Made by a program: the position numbers and the translations under genes. Below the pieces are notes generated by a model, which was not told the DNA's origin, did no database searches, and saw nothing but the letters and a program-made list of their open reading frames with translations. A DNA stretch of 49,246 nt from Seison nebaliae (lineage: Eukaryota > Rotifera > Pararotatoria > Seisonacea > Seisonidae), in NCBI GenBank assembly GCA_023231475.1, contig JALJEE010001187.1:1-49246 (forward strand). Direction: 5' to 3'. Position 1 is the stretch's first letter. Each line of letters begins with the position of its first letter. Shown here piece by piece: positions 20,695 through 31,200 of this stretch.

Positions 20695-23051
20695 TTATTG
20701 ATTGACGAAAATTGGTGCGTCAAAAAAAGAATCTTCCGTTACCGAATATGGATAGTTGGTAAAAGGAGGATTGCTATTACATAACCATTCATCATTCAAG
20801 AGGGAATTACGAGACAAAGATGGGAATAAGAGATTTGAATTGTCATAATTCTCCTCGTTTTTTTCAGCATCGTCATTGGTAAAAGTGACATCGAATAAAT
20901 CGTTCGTATATTGTTCCGATATGAAATCATTAGAAGTATGATCAATGTCGTTGGTTGAGAAAAAATCATTTTTCGACATATTCTTTAAAGATCCAATTGA
21001 TGAAAATAGAGAGAGATGTGATGATGTTTGTTGAGGAAAGAGAGAAGAAGAATCGTTTATTGCACCGTCAAATTGGCATGGAGAGACGCTGAACTGACCA
21101 AGTTGTCGATCGAATGGATTTTCTTCTTCTGTAATTCCGTCTTCTCTTCCGAACATGTTGTTGTCTTCATCTTGGTTAGACGAAAGGATTTCAGGGAAAT
21201 TGTCGAATTCGCCATTGGTGGTGGGGATGGAGATAGAAGTATTGGATTTCCAGGAGAACGGCCCATCAAATTCAGATCTGGAATCGATTCCATTTCGAAT
21301 ACTTCCTTCGGTGGCAGAGTTCTCATCTTCTCCGAAATGTCCCAAAGAGATTCGACGAGATTTGGAAGAACTCGATTTTCTAAGTTTGGATCGTCGCTGG
21401 CTTTTGAAGTTATATCCTGATCCAGTAGTTGAATTTGTCGGAGTAATGGCAATTCCTCCATGTTCAATTGTCGGCTCAATAATCGTTGTCTCTGACTGTT
21501 GTTCCATTGATACATTCGTCTTAGCATTCTGATTACCATTCGTTTTATTGGTTGAAATCGTTTTGATTCTATTTCGTATTGTTTTCGATTGCGGCGTATT
21601 GACAGAATTGACCGTCTTGATGATCTCCTTATGTTGGGAGAAGAGGTCGGATTTTGACCACGAGAAATTTGACTGATTAACGCTGGAATTGTCGAGCAAA
21701 CTGACAAGATCTCTCGCTCCCTCTCGTAACTGGACCGGTTCGGATAGAATTGCGCCAGACGTGGTGGTAAGCGACGATTTGCCATTCGGCGACGTTTGAT
21801 ATTGTTTCCGTCGGAATTGGGTGAGAGATTGAATGTTCTTGTCCATAATTTCCTCATTTTTTCGGGTAAGTGTGGCATTAGAGATTTGCCGCGGCTGAAT
21901 AATTGGAAATTTGGTTTGAATAATGGGAGGATGTCGAGATTCGTGTCGACCGATGGATTGTTTTCCGATGGTTTTTTTTGATTTATTTCCGTCGGGCTTT
22001 CGGAACGTTCCACATTTGTTTGTTTGGTTGTCCGTGTTCGTTGTCTTTGCGGACGTGGAGGACGTTCGTCTCGTCTCCGATAAATAGTCAGAGCCAATCT
22101 CCGAATTTGTGAAAGTAAGTTTTGTTCCTTTTCGTCGAATGGGAGGTGGATATCGATATTGAAACGAAGAATCGCTTGAAGGCACTGAAGAATTAGTGAG
22201 AATAGAACATGTCTCGTACTCTGGAATGACATTGACACGTTTCGCGGTTCCCTCAACTCGGGTGGAACGAGTTGATTTAGAACCTGTTGCAATTGATGTT
22301 CCTTCTGCAGAGGAAGCGACACAGCAGGTCGTTGGGTCATCGATTGCAAAGACGATTCGGTACTGCCATTCCGTAAACCAGTCAATTCTTTTCTCAATTC
22401 CTTATTCTCCAATTCCAATGATGTCAACGTTTCTCGATAATGAAAATTCTCCGTTTCTAATTTATTAACTTGTGAATGAAGATAAATTATTTCCGTTTCC
22501 ATTGTATCCATTTTCGCTTTTTTACGATCACGAGCTGATTGAGCTGCAATTCGATTCTTCATTTTTCGTCTCATCATCTTCTCTTCATCTGTCAATTTAT
22601 CCAATTTGAGTCGTTTACGTGGCGGTGCTGGCACTTGTGCCCAATCTTCTCCATGTCGATTAATGTTTCCATACATAGATTGTAATCCACTTGTCAATGA
22701 CGACGTTTTCAACATTGTTTGATATCGATTCTCATTATTAACCGAACTTCCTGAACTTCCATGATGGTAAGGTATTGATGATATTATCGTATTCTCATCC
22801 GTTTCAATTCGATGAGGAGATGTAGGAGTGGAAACGGACGATAAACCAGAATCACTCGAATGACATCCTCCATTCCTCATCAATGATAACATATCTTTTT
22901 TCATCAATCTCTGATTCATCGTACTCTTTCCCGTATTCACCGTCAATGGTGATGTTGTCATATTGGACTCTTTCCGTCCTCCATCCTCGTTCTGCACTGC
23001 AACAAAAATTAAATCGCTCGAACTTTCCATTAACGTTTTTTCAACTGACAA
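20695..23051 (-). CDS. XBP1: XBP1, active (IRE1-spliced) form
   Basis: XBP1 is the bZIP transcription factor of the ER unfolded-protein response. The bZIP reads RKRLKLDKL, then KMKNRIAAQSARDRKKAKM (basic region about residues 158-182) and a leucine zipper to about 225, very close to animal XBP1. Removal of a 17-nt IRE1-type intron at 22308-22324 joins 23051-22325 to 22307-20695. This gives an uninterrupted 779-aa protein; the two parts sum to exactly 780 codons including the stop. The new C-terminal 537 residues are acidic, Ser/Asn/Thr-rich and rich in Phe/Asp clusters, as expected for an activation domain. The start is uncertain: MSVEKTLMES is the first ATG, but a strong acceptor (TTTTTGTTGCAG) lies at 23008-22997 inside this N-terminus, so a short 5' intron is possible. 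The protein is larger than human XBP1s (376 aa). Confidence 0.9.
21057..23051 (-). CDS. XBP1: XBP1, unspliced form (XBP1u frame)
   Basis: Translation of the mRNA without IRE1 splicing gives 664 aa: the same N-terminus and bZIP, then an Arg-rich tail in the other frame. A hydrophobic segment (HVLFSLILQCLQAILRFNID, about residues 281-300) begins roughly 40 residues after the splice point. This is where the human XBP1u HR2 segment lies, which brings the mRNA-ribosome complex to the ER membrane. No clear copy of the human C-terminal arrest peptide is seen. Instead the frame stays open for about 360 more residues, overlapping the spliced frame for about 1.25 kb. Human XBP1u has only about 95 residues after the splice point. 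The frame change and the HR2-like segment are seen directly; membrane targeting is inferred from the family. Confidence 0.7.
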   Translation of the reverse strand: MSVEKTLMESSSDLIFVAVQNEDGGRKESNMTTSPLTVNTGKSTMNQRLMKKDMLSLMRNGGCHSSDSGLSSVSTPTSPHRIETDENTIISSIPYHHGSSGSSVNNENRYQTMLKTSSLTSGLQSMYGNINRHGEDWAQVPAPPRKRLKLDKLTDEEKMMRRKMKNRIAAQSARDRKKAKMDTMETEIIYLHSQVNKLETENFHYRETLTSLELENKELRKELTGLRNGSTESSLQSMTQRPAVSLPLQKEHQLQQVLNQLVPPELREPRNVSMSFQSTRHVLFSLILQCLQAILRFNIDIHLPFDEKEQNLLSQIRRLALTIYRRRDERPPRPQRQRTRTTKQTNVERSESPTEINQKKPSENNPSVDTNLDILPLFKPNFQLFSRGKSLMPHLPEKMRKLWTRTFNLSPNSDGNNIKRRRMANRRLPPRLAQFYPNRSSYEREREILSVCSTIPALISQISRGQNPTSSPNIRRSSRRSILSIRRNRKQYEIESKRFQPIKRMVIRMLRRMYQWNNSQRQRLLSRQLNMEELPLLRQIQLLDQDITSKASDDPNLENRVLPNLVESLWDISEKMRTLPPKEVFEMESIPDLNLMGRSPGNPILLSPSPPPMANSTISLKSFRLTKMKTTTCSEEKTELQKKKIHSIDNLVSSASLHANLTVQ
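22308..22324 (-). other. 17-nt unconventional XBP1 intron with twin IRE1 hairpins
   Basis: Two hairpins lie side by side on the coding strand. Hairpin 1: stem CGAC (22331-22328), 7-nt loop CTGCTGT (22327-22321), stem GTCG (22320-22317). Hairpin 2: stem TTCCT (22315-22311), 7-nt loop CTGCAGA (22310-22304), stem AGGAA (22303-22299). Both loops fit the IRE1 consensus CNG/CNGN. Cutting after the third loop base in each removes 22324-22308, 17 nt. Like the 26-nt mammalian and 23-nt fly/worm introns, 17 leaves remainder 2 on division by 3, so it shifts the frame in the same direction, here into the 537-residue C-terminus. The hairpins touch each other with a single unpaired base, C22316, between them. 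Confidence 0.88.
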
Positions 23052-23439
23052 TTGTTTAAAATTTTTCGAATATTTTTAAAATGAAATTTCCTTTTAATCT
23101 CTTACTCCCTTTTCAATTCTTATAAAGATATCTTCTCCAATGTACTATAACATCTATCGACTAGTTGGAAATGGTACACGTCATTCTCCTTCCGTCACCA
23201 AAACACACGTCAATATATCGTAATGTTCACTTTGATGTAACATGGATGGAAGATTGCGTAGATACCATTCTTCCTTCATATTTTCCAATTAATTTACCGA
23301 AATTTCTTTTTCAAATTTTTAGTTTATAAATAAATTTAACTTAAAATTTATAAATCATTCATATAAACTTCTACACAATAAATTATCATGTACACTATAT
23401 AAGTTTATTTTACGTTTTATTTTTTCTTTAAACATTTTC
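23052..23439. promoter_or_regulatory. Likely XBP1 promoter with two UPRE-like TGACGTG sites
   Basis: This short gap lies between the XBP1 start and the NAXD stop, both on the - strand. Read on the XBP1 strand it contains TGACGTG at 23212-23206 and at 23183-23177, plus a TGACG half-site near 23195. TGACGTG is the core of the UPRE bound by XBP1s and ATF6, so self-activation of XBP1 is plausible. A TATAAG lies near 23123-23118. A GTAAGAG at 23105-23099 could be a donor for a 5' leader intron ending at the TTGCAG at 22997, but it does not match the other donors in this window. Confidence 0.5.
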
Positions 23440-24541
23440 TCATTCTTCCTCTTCCAACGAATCAATTACTTCACACAAATATGGAAAAATATCAGATGTG
23501 ATAAATGACCTTTGATGGCTCTCACAAATTCGTTTCGTTGCCAATTTCATTATTTGTGTTGCTAATTTGGCAGCATGGAATCCGGTTATTTTCATTGAGA
23601 TTAATCCCGAAACTATTCCTGTCAAAATATCACCTTGTCCGCCACATCGACGTTTACAACCGTTATCTATTTCGCCCATCCATTGTACTGCTCCTTTCCT
23701 GATCATATCGGGATTGCCTTTATTGAGGAATATGATATTATCGTATAAATTCGTTAAGAGATCTAAGGCCAATTGTCGTTGCTAAAGAAGAAAAATAATT
23801 TTCAAAATTTTTGGCTTTTGTCCATAAAAATTGAACTTCAACTGATTTCTTTATTTTAAGTTCCGCCAATTGACATAATTCGACTATATTGGGAGTGAGG
23901 ATCGTAGTTGTCTTTCGGTTATTTATCGTTTTCAATGCATCACTCGTCCTCAAGAGATATAATGCATCCTGAATGAATTACATGAAAATTGAATGATTGT
24001 AAAAAAGGAAAAAATGGAAACGGCATCGATAATCATTGGAATATTGTCATTTTCTTTTAAAAATAATAATTTCTTTTTCATCATGGAAAATTCGGTTTCT
24101 AAAAAAAAGGAACTAGTGCAGTGGCGAGAGTCTTCTCATTCCTTCCTAATCCCGGACCACAAATGATGGCGGAGAATCGACTACAGATATTCCGATAATA
24201 TGACAAACATTCATTCATTTCTTGATGTCTAATAAAATTAGTTAATTATTAATTTCGAGGAAACTAACAATATTCCATGAACAATCAAATCAGGCGAATA
24301 ACTCTTTATTATTGGTGCAGCAGATTCGGTGCAGAAAATGTGCACTAAATCTCCACCTGACCTTAATGCTGCCATACCTGCAAAATATGGTGCACCACTA
24401 TACCTGTAAGTATGTGCGATGAAAAAAAGATATGAAGAGAATTGAGAACTGATCACATCCTCCAATAATGGCAATCTTACCACATTCACCTTTCATTCCA
24501 TTGAAAGAAAGTGAAGGAATTTTTAAAAGATTTCGACTCAT
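23440..24541 (-). CDS. NAXD: ATP/ADP-dependent NAD(P)H-hydrate dehydratase
   Basis: NAXD repairs NADHX/NADPHX, damaged hydrated forms of NAD(P)H, at the cost of a nucleotide. Six exons fit by homology and frame: 24541-24450, 24403-24269, 24228-24114, 24072-24022, 23968-23843 and 23781-23440, giving 286 aa. Seen blocks: [20 protein letters not shown] (split by intron 1), [21 protein letters not shown] joined to [19 protein letters not shown], and [13 protein letters not shown] with the nucleotide-binding/catalytic GQGD. All align with human NAXD; the 22-residue spacing from LGR to IDAD equals the human one when intron 3 is removed. The exon 5 donor could also lie six bases further on (GTTCAA). 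The N-terminus is short, with no obvious mitochondrial presequence. The gene is divergent from HYOU1, 602 bp away. Confidence 0.88.
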
Positions 24542-25143
24542 TTCTATTTAATTTCTTTCTTTTTTTCTTAATTTAATTCTTTTCTGACATTTGTCTCTAA
24601 CACATATTACCTATGAGTCTCTAACGTAAGAAGAGAAATGACGTAGGGAAATAGACAGCCATAAATTTTAATGAAAACAAAAAAAAATTAAATGATTCTC
24701 ATGAGAGTGAAGAAAGGTAATTAAAGATGAGTTCATTTTTATAAGATGACCGTTTGTCTCATGATGAGAAATATTCGATTGAAAGACACGTCAATGTTAA
24801 GCATTACGTAAGTCGTGAATATGTTATCAATTTGATGGAAGCTGAAAATTCAAATGAGAAAAATTGAGATAAAATTTTTGAAAATAAAAAAAATTCAAAT
24901 GAATAAATTCAATTTGATAATCATTTAAGACTGACGTATCTTTAAATTGTAAGAGTGATTGTGTTCGTGTTTTAAAAGTTGATTGTAAATTGCAATAATT
25001 TTTTTATTCGATTTTATTTTCTTATAAAATTCTTCTCAAACTTTTTAATACATTTTTTTCTCCTCCTTTCTAGAACATTCATTCTTTTTTGCCTGTACAT
25101 TTTCTTTTGTAGTCGACTCTGTTTTTTCATTTTATCATAGAAA
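24542..25143. promoter_or_regulatory. Shared NAXD/HYOU1 upstream region with TGACGT elements
   Basis: This is the 602-bp gap between two divergent start codons. It holds TGACGTA at 24639-24645, CACGTCA (TGACGTG on the other strand) at 24787-24793, and TGACGTA at 24932-24938. These match UPRE/CRE-type cores recognised by XBP1, ATF6 or related bZIP factors, which induce HYOU1 in other animals. No vertebrate-style ERSE (CCAAT-N9-CCACG) was seen. Which gene each site serves cannot be told from sequence alone. Confidence 0.5.
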
Positions 25144-28100
25144 ATGAGACTGCTCATTTTATTGTTATGTCTCTCCATAGTCCATTGGATGGATTGTCGA
25201 GCAGTAGCGTCGATCGATTTCGGTGTGGAATATATGAAGATTGCTATCGTCAAACGAGGAGTTCCGATGACAATCGTATTGAATGCAGGGTCAGAAAGGA
25301 AGACGGTTAATGGTATGTCATTTCGAAATGGTGAACGAGGATTTGAAGATTCAGTCCGAATTAATTCTATGAAGAAACCGACAAGTGCATTTATGTATTG
25401 TCGAGATTTGTTAGGAAAACGGTCGATGGAAGATGAAACGGTGAAATTGTATTTGAAACGATTTCCGTGGATGAAGAAGATTTTATCGATCGATCAAAAT
25501 AATTTACTTTATTTCCAATTACCAACTGAATTGTTGAAGAATACAACAAAAATTACAAATAAAGAAGAAATCAGAAAATTGAGTGTTGTGGAAATCGTTG
25601 CCCACGTATTGAAATATGGAATTAATTTGGCGGAAACTCACGCTGAACAGAAGATTGAAGGAATCGTTGTTACAATTCCACCATTTTTCGGACAATTAGA
25701 AAAACGAGATTTTCTTGACGCTGTTGAAATGACTGGACAGAAATTATTACAATTCATCACAACAGATGTGGCGACTGGTCTTCATCACGGAATATTTCAG
25801 AGGAAACAAATTTTAAGTTCGGATGAGAAGAATGTGGAAAAAAAACCATTCATTATTGTCGATTCTGGTGCTGGTTCTACAACTGCCATTCTTGCACAAT
25901 ACCAGAAACATACGGTAAAAGAAGACGGTTATAGTGATACGGTGCCATTATTGAAAGTTTTAGGAATTGGATCAAAACCATTTAATGGTGGTCTCACATT
26001 GACATTGAAATTAAGAGATAATTTATTGAAACAATTTGCGGAGGAACGACGGAAAAAGAAGATTGATGATTTCAATCCCATAATGGAAAGTTTTGGACAG
26101 AAAGATTTGACTGATACTGATCGATGGAAATTATTTCAACGATTTTTTGCTGAAGCAGAAAAGGCCAAACGAATTTTGTCAGCTAATCAAGAAACCATTT
26201 TCCATTTAGAGGATGTATTCGATGGTGTAAATTTCCGTACACATATCAATCGAAATGATTTTGAGAAATTATTCGATGTTTCTGATTTCATCACTCCCAT
26301 ATATGACGCATTGGAAATGAGTGGGAAACAATTGAGTGAAATTTATACAATTCTCTTAATGGGAGGTAATACCAGATTGCCAATATTACAAAAGACGTTA
26401 GAAGATGATATGAAACCGACAATAATTGGGAAGAGTTTAAATACTGATGAATCGGCAGCGAATGGAGCTGTTTATCATGCCGCTTTCCTGTCTAAGGGAT
26501 ATGTTGTGAAAAAGTTTCTGGTAGAAGATATGTTGATCGAAGGAATCTCTATGACATTCCCAAGTGGAGAAGATAATGAGAAGATGTTGAATCGAGTTTT
26601 GTATTCAGTCAAATCGACATTTCCATCAAAGAAAGTTATGTCGTTTACGAAACATCTCACCAATTTCAATTTGAGTGCATCAGAAATATCGATTAATCGT
26701 AAATTTGCTCTCATTCAATTAAAGAATTTGACGGAAAGTATTGAATCGATGAAGAAAACTCATCATTTCAAAGGATTTCGATTACATTTCCTCTTAAATG
26801 ATTCGGGTTTATTCCATCTCGTCAATGGTGATGCATCATTCGAAAAGTTAAATTCAACTTCCTCCAACAATTCCACAAGTACAGAAGGAGATGATGATTC
26901 AACATTAACGAAAATCGGTAAAGGAATATCATCATTATTCTCATCGAAAGAAGAAGTGACGGTAAATAAAACGGAAAATAGAATAAATGAAACGATGAAA
27001 CAGTCAGAAAATAAGACAATAAATGAAGAGAAGAATAATAACATAACAATGAATTTGAATTCAACAAATTCGACGAAACCATTAAATGGAACGATGAAGA
27101 CGGAAGTGAAGAAGAAAAAGATGGTTCATAAAGAGAATATTTATTTCGAAGTAAATTATCCATTCGATATTGATCAGAAAACTTTAAGAATTTGGAAGAA
27201 GAAATTACGTTATGTTACGAACGAAGAGAATGAAAAGAAGAAATTAGAAAAGATAAAGAATGATGTTGAATCATTTATTTATAGTTGGAAAGATAAATTG
27301 ATGTATGATGATGAAGTGATTGATTGTTCGGAGGAAGAAGAACGAGAAAAAATAATCTCACAATTAACTGAAGCGAATGATTGGATGGAAGAATTACCAT
27401 TTGCTGATGAAACGATTAGTGTATTTGAAGAGAAATTAGCATTCTTACAAAAACTCACTATCGATCTTCAACGTCGTGTCAAAGAGAAAAACGAACGACC
27501 AAGAGCATTGATGGAATTGAAGAATACCATCAAATCTACTAATAATTTCCTTAAAGAAGTGAAGAATAAAACGAATGTGGCACATAGTTTGAAGAAGATG
27601 TTGAATTTGACGAAAGTGGATGAGAGCGATCCAATGATGAAGGCAATGATTGGCGACGGTCCATTATCAGCGACAGATATCGAGAAATTACATTCGAAAG
27701 TGAATGAAACATCTGAATGGCTCGAATCGAAAGAGGAAGAACATCCGATCAGTGAAAAAGACAGTTGTCCGAAAAACGTAAAAATTTATGAAAGTTTCAG
27801 TTCGAAAATCATCGTGGATAAACAAAGAAAATTGAGAATAGAAGTCGATCATTATCAAAAGAAAGTACAAACATGGCGTCCAAGTATGGATTATTTTAAA
27901 AATTTTCTCAATGAAACTGAATTGAATTACAAAAAATTAAATAAGACAAAATCGAACGAAACGATTGTAGAAGGTACGAATAGTCAAGAGAAGAACATAA
28001 CGACGGACAATTCGACAATGAAATCTGACACAAACAACAATTCCACCATTCAACCAGAGAAAACGGACGAACCGATCAAATTGGAAGTTGAAGAGAAACT

Positions 28101-28242
28101 GACAACGGACGAAAATTTCATTCCTCCAAATTCCAAAAGTACCAGTGAAAAGAATAATGATAAGGAGGAGGCGTCAAACAATGGAGAAAAGACGACTAGC
28201 AAACCAATCGATCCAGCAACTCACGACGCGATCGATTTATAA
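25144..28242 (+). CDS. HYOU1: ER chaperone HYOU1/Grp170 (Hsp110-like Hsp70)
   Basis: A single-exon protein of 1032 aa, close to human HYOU1 (999 aa). It acts in the ER lumen as a large Hsp70 relative and as nucleotide-exchange factor for BiP. Seen: a signal peptide (MRLLILLLCLSIVHWMDCRA); the ATPase domain with phosphate-1 motif IDFGVEYMKIAIV (24-36), phosphate-2 motif IIVDSGAGST (about 236-246), adenosine motif LLMGGNTRLP (about 402) and ESAANGAVYHAA (about 437); a Ser/Thr/Asn-rich insertion (about 570-660) with many N-glycosylation sequons; then a charged helical C-terminal region and a second sequon-rich tail. Odd: it ends HDAIDL rather than a clear KDEL/HDEL/NDEL retention signal. UPRE-like sites lie upstream. 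ATG context AAAATG; no intron. Confidence 0.95.
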   Translation: MRLLILLLCLSIVHWMDCRAVASIDFGVEYMKIAIVKRGVPMTIVLNAGSERKTVNGMSFRNGERGFEDSVRINSMKKPTSAFMYCRDLLGKRSMEDETVKLYLKRFPWMKKILSIDQNNLLYFQLPTELLKNTTKITNKEEIRKLSVVEIVAHVLKYGINLAETHAEQKIEGIVVTIPPFFGQLEKRDFLDAVEMTGQKLLQFITTDVATGLHHGIFQRKQILSSDEKNVEKKPFIIVDSGAGSTTAILAQYQKHTVKEDGYSDTVPLLKVLGIGSKPFNGGLTLTLKLRDNLLKQFAEERRKKKIDDFNPIMESFGQKDLTDTDRWKLFQRFFAEAEKAKRILSANQETIFHLEDVFDGVNFRTHINRNDFEKLFDVSDFITPIYDALEMSGKQLSEIYTILLMGGNTRLPILQKTLEDDMKPTIIGKSLNTDESAANGAVYHAAFLSKGYVVKKFLVEDMLIEGISMTFPSGEDNEKMLNRVLYSVKSTFPSKKVMSFTKHLTNFNLSASEISINRKFALIQLKNLTESIESMKKTHHFKGFRLHFLLNDSGLFHLVNGDASFEKLNSTSSNNSTSTEGDDDSTLTKIGKGISSLFSSKEEVTVNKTENRINETMKQSENKTINEEKNNNITMNLNSTNSTKPLNGTMKTEVKKKKMVHKENIYFEVNYPFDIDQKTLRIWKKKLRYVTNEENEKKKLEKIKNDVESFIYSWKDKLMYDDEVIDCSEEEEREKIISQLTEANDWMEELPFADETISVFEEKLAFLQKLTIDLQRRVKEKNERPRALMELKNTIKSTNNFLKEVKNKTNVAHSLKKMLNLTKVDESDPMMKAMIGDGPLSATDIEKLHSKVNETSEWLESKEEEHPISEKDSCPKNVKIYESFSSKIIVDKQRKLRIEVDHYQKKVQTWRPSMDYFKNFLNETELNYKKLNKTKSNETIVEGTNSQEKNITTDNSTMKSDTNNNSTIQPEKTDEPIKLEVEEKLTTDENFIPPNSKSTSEKNNDKEEASNNGEKTTSKPIDPATHDAIDL

Positions 28243-31200
28243 ATAATTTAATATTTTTTCCAAACCAATTTGTTATAAAATGATAGGACATTGTTGATGT
28301 TAATTCTCGAGAGTCATTACAACATCTCCTCTTCAACTTTATTTATACAAAAATTTTGTTCTTACAAAAATTTAATTCGTTTAATTTTTCTTTCGAAAAT
28401 TCGTTTGTTTTCTTTCATTTTCGATAAAATTTTCTTTTCACAATTTTTATGATGATAAATTGTCGTCGGAGAAAACCATTTGTCTGTTCGAAAGAATTTG
28501 ATGGTTCCTTTTCTGTTATTTGTCAGTGTAAAAGAAATGTAATTCTTTTCATAAAATTTATCAGTTTCTTTAATGATATTCCGTTTGTTTTGAGCCCTCT
28601 ATAAAATTTATTTTAGGGAAAATTTAAATTCCATAAAAATTAATTAAATTTTAAATATTTCTCTTTTAATTTCATTTTTTATGAGAAATTCAACAGTTTC
28701 TTTTTGGAACGAATGATTGAATGGGAGTTGATTGAAGGAGAAGATATATAAGAAGAAAATATAATAAATATACGAATGAATAAATGGAAAGAAGAGTATT
28801 GAGAAAGTTAATCGATTAAGAGATCGGATGAATATTATAAAGTAAATGGAGATTGAGATTAGGAGTTGATCGGAGATGGTCAGTGGAAGATGTGTTAGTG
28901 GCAGTACATTACATGAAGTGTTGATAGAAGCAATTAATATTAAATTTTTTACAAGTGATTCATTCAACGTTTGAATTGATATAGTGTTTTCGAATTATAA
29001 AGTTTCTGTTTACATTGAAATCCCACGTGGAATTATCGATTTAGATGGGAAGGAATGCTGATAAAAAGTTGGGGAGGAAAGGTTGCGATGAGGGAAGTGG
29101 AAGGCAGTTCGTTCTGTAATCAATTACAAATGATTCGGAGAGAGGAGGCGAATGATGAGAATTGAGGAGGAAATATTGGCAAGAGAACAATTAATTCGGT
29201 TCATCTTTTCAATGAATAGAATTGATTGAATGGAATTATTGATGTGAAATGGAAGAATGTACAATATTCGAAGGAAAAGAATTGGAATATACTGGGAAGG
29301 AGAAAATGAAAGAGATGTAAAAGAAGGGTGATAAATAGTTGTGAGAAAATGTAAATGAGACGACGAACGTTAAACAATGAGAAGAATCAATTCGCCGGAA
29401 CCGAATAATTTCCTATTAATTCGATTCAGTACTAATCATCATCATCATCATCGTCATCATATTTACTTCATGCAAATAATCGGGGAGCCTAATCGATAAG
29501 TTGTTTTCGATGATGTGAAGACGAAGTATTTGATGGAGTTACGAGTCGATACTGCGAAGTAACATCATTCATCTTATTCATTTATAAGTCGAATTAGAAA
29601 TCGACTAAAGGAATGGAACGAACTTGAGAGATGTAAGTAAGGAAGACGGGTAACTCTTGAATCGATGAGACCATAACACCTTTATGAATAAAAGGAACAA
29701 ATACGATTGGTGGAGAAGAGGAGGGGGGGGGAGAATCAAAATCGATTGTTTTCTTAAGACGATTTCGTTTATTTTTCTTTCTCCACCACTCAAATGTCTC
29801 ACGTCATTCCAGCAAAAAAATTTCCTATTTTCTATCATTTTCTTTCGTTTTGAATGAAATAACCAAAATTTTTTTTATTAATAATTTCAATAGAACTTCG
29901 ATGGAAGTTAGTTAGGTATTGGCGTCGGTAGAGAAGCGATTGTCTATGTGTAATTGTGATGAAGTGTGGAAGTGGAGAAAGAATTGGGTGCATGTAACAT
30001 ACGAAATCGAATGGTTCGAACAAAGTGATTGTTTTGGAATGAAGATGGAAAGAAAATGGATTGTTAGAGAAAGAGATCTCCCTCATTCCTTTACAATTTC
30101 TACTTCACACCAAATGAAAAAAAGGAAAACTTCAATTTCGGGTTTCCTTAAAAAGAGTTCCATTAGCCAGAGTTTATTGGGAGATAGAAGAAAGGTGTAT
30201 TAGGTAGAGAGAGAGAGAGGGACGATGGGAGAGAGTGTAGATAGAAGTCCTTTAATTCTTCTTCATCATATTCAATCTAATATTATTGTTTCTGAAGTAT
30301 ATTTGTATGTCTATAGCTCACCCTAAGAGTGGGTAAGGGAAAAAGATATTAAACGATATTAATCGTCTAGTTATCGGTCATACATATCACAACTACCGCT
30401 CGTCCACCAAATCTCATCTAATTACAAGCAGATAGACGTTAATTCTCTGTTGCTCATTCGATCCATTCTCCAATCTTCCACTTCTCATTCTTCCACTTAA
30501 CTATGATGATGATAATGATGACGACTCTGTTATCTGTGTGGAATTAACTCGGTGTGTGTAGCGGACGATGGAAATAAGTTTCTGCTACTAACGGAGAATT
30601 GGGAGAAAGAAATAAGAAAAACAAAATGTTTTCATGTTCTAAGATTAAGTCGTCAGTCGTCGGTCTGTTTGGGGAGGAAGGGAGGTGGTGTGGAGGGAGA
30701 AGGAATTGGATGATCGTCAATCGCCTGAAGCAAATCGTATCATTAGAATGTGTCGACCTGCTAGATGGCAGGTAACATTGTACGTTGTCGTTATTTGTGA
30801 AACACGTTTTAGGGGATAAGTCTAAGTTGCACCATCGGAACTGGATGGAGGTGGGAGAAAATAACTTTCTTTCATTCTCGTTCTTAATACCGCTCGATTA
30901 TACTTTCCCGCCGTTTATTTGGATTATGACAAGTAGAATTTATTGTTATTTTAGTTAATGATCGCATCAGACTAATCTGCGGGGCAATAAGCGGAATGTT
31001 TCGCTTTCATTTCCAGATTACATTGACGATTGCCATCAGCACTTTTCCTTCTTCCCAAAACTTTCCTTTTCACATTTTCAATTAGATATCTCAATCCCAG
31101 ATTTCCTTTAGCGTCATTAACGGCTATATTGTCTGTAAGCGTCGATAGATTCCATTATCAGAATATAGAAACAATCTTAATCTCTTTTGAGGAATGAGAA

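Noticed and set aside
24098-24113. A 16-nt intron or frameshift at the T run in NAXD exon 3
   Set aside because: A 41-nt intron ending at GATGAAAAAG restores frame and gives the same 22-residue spacing as human NAXD, so no frameshift is needed.
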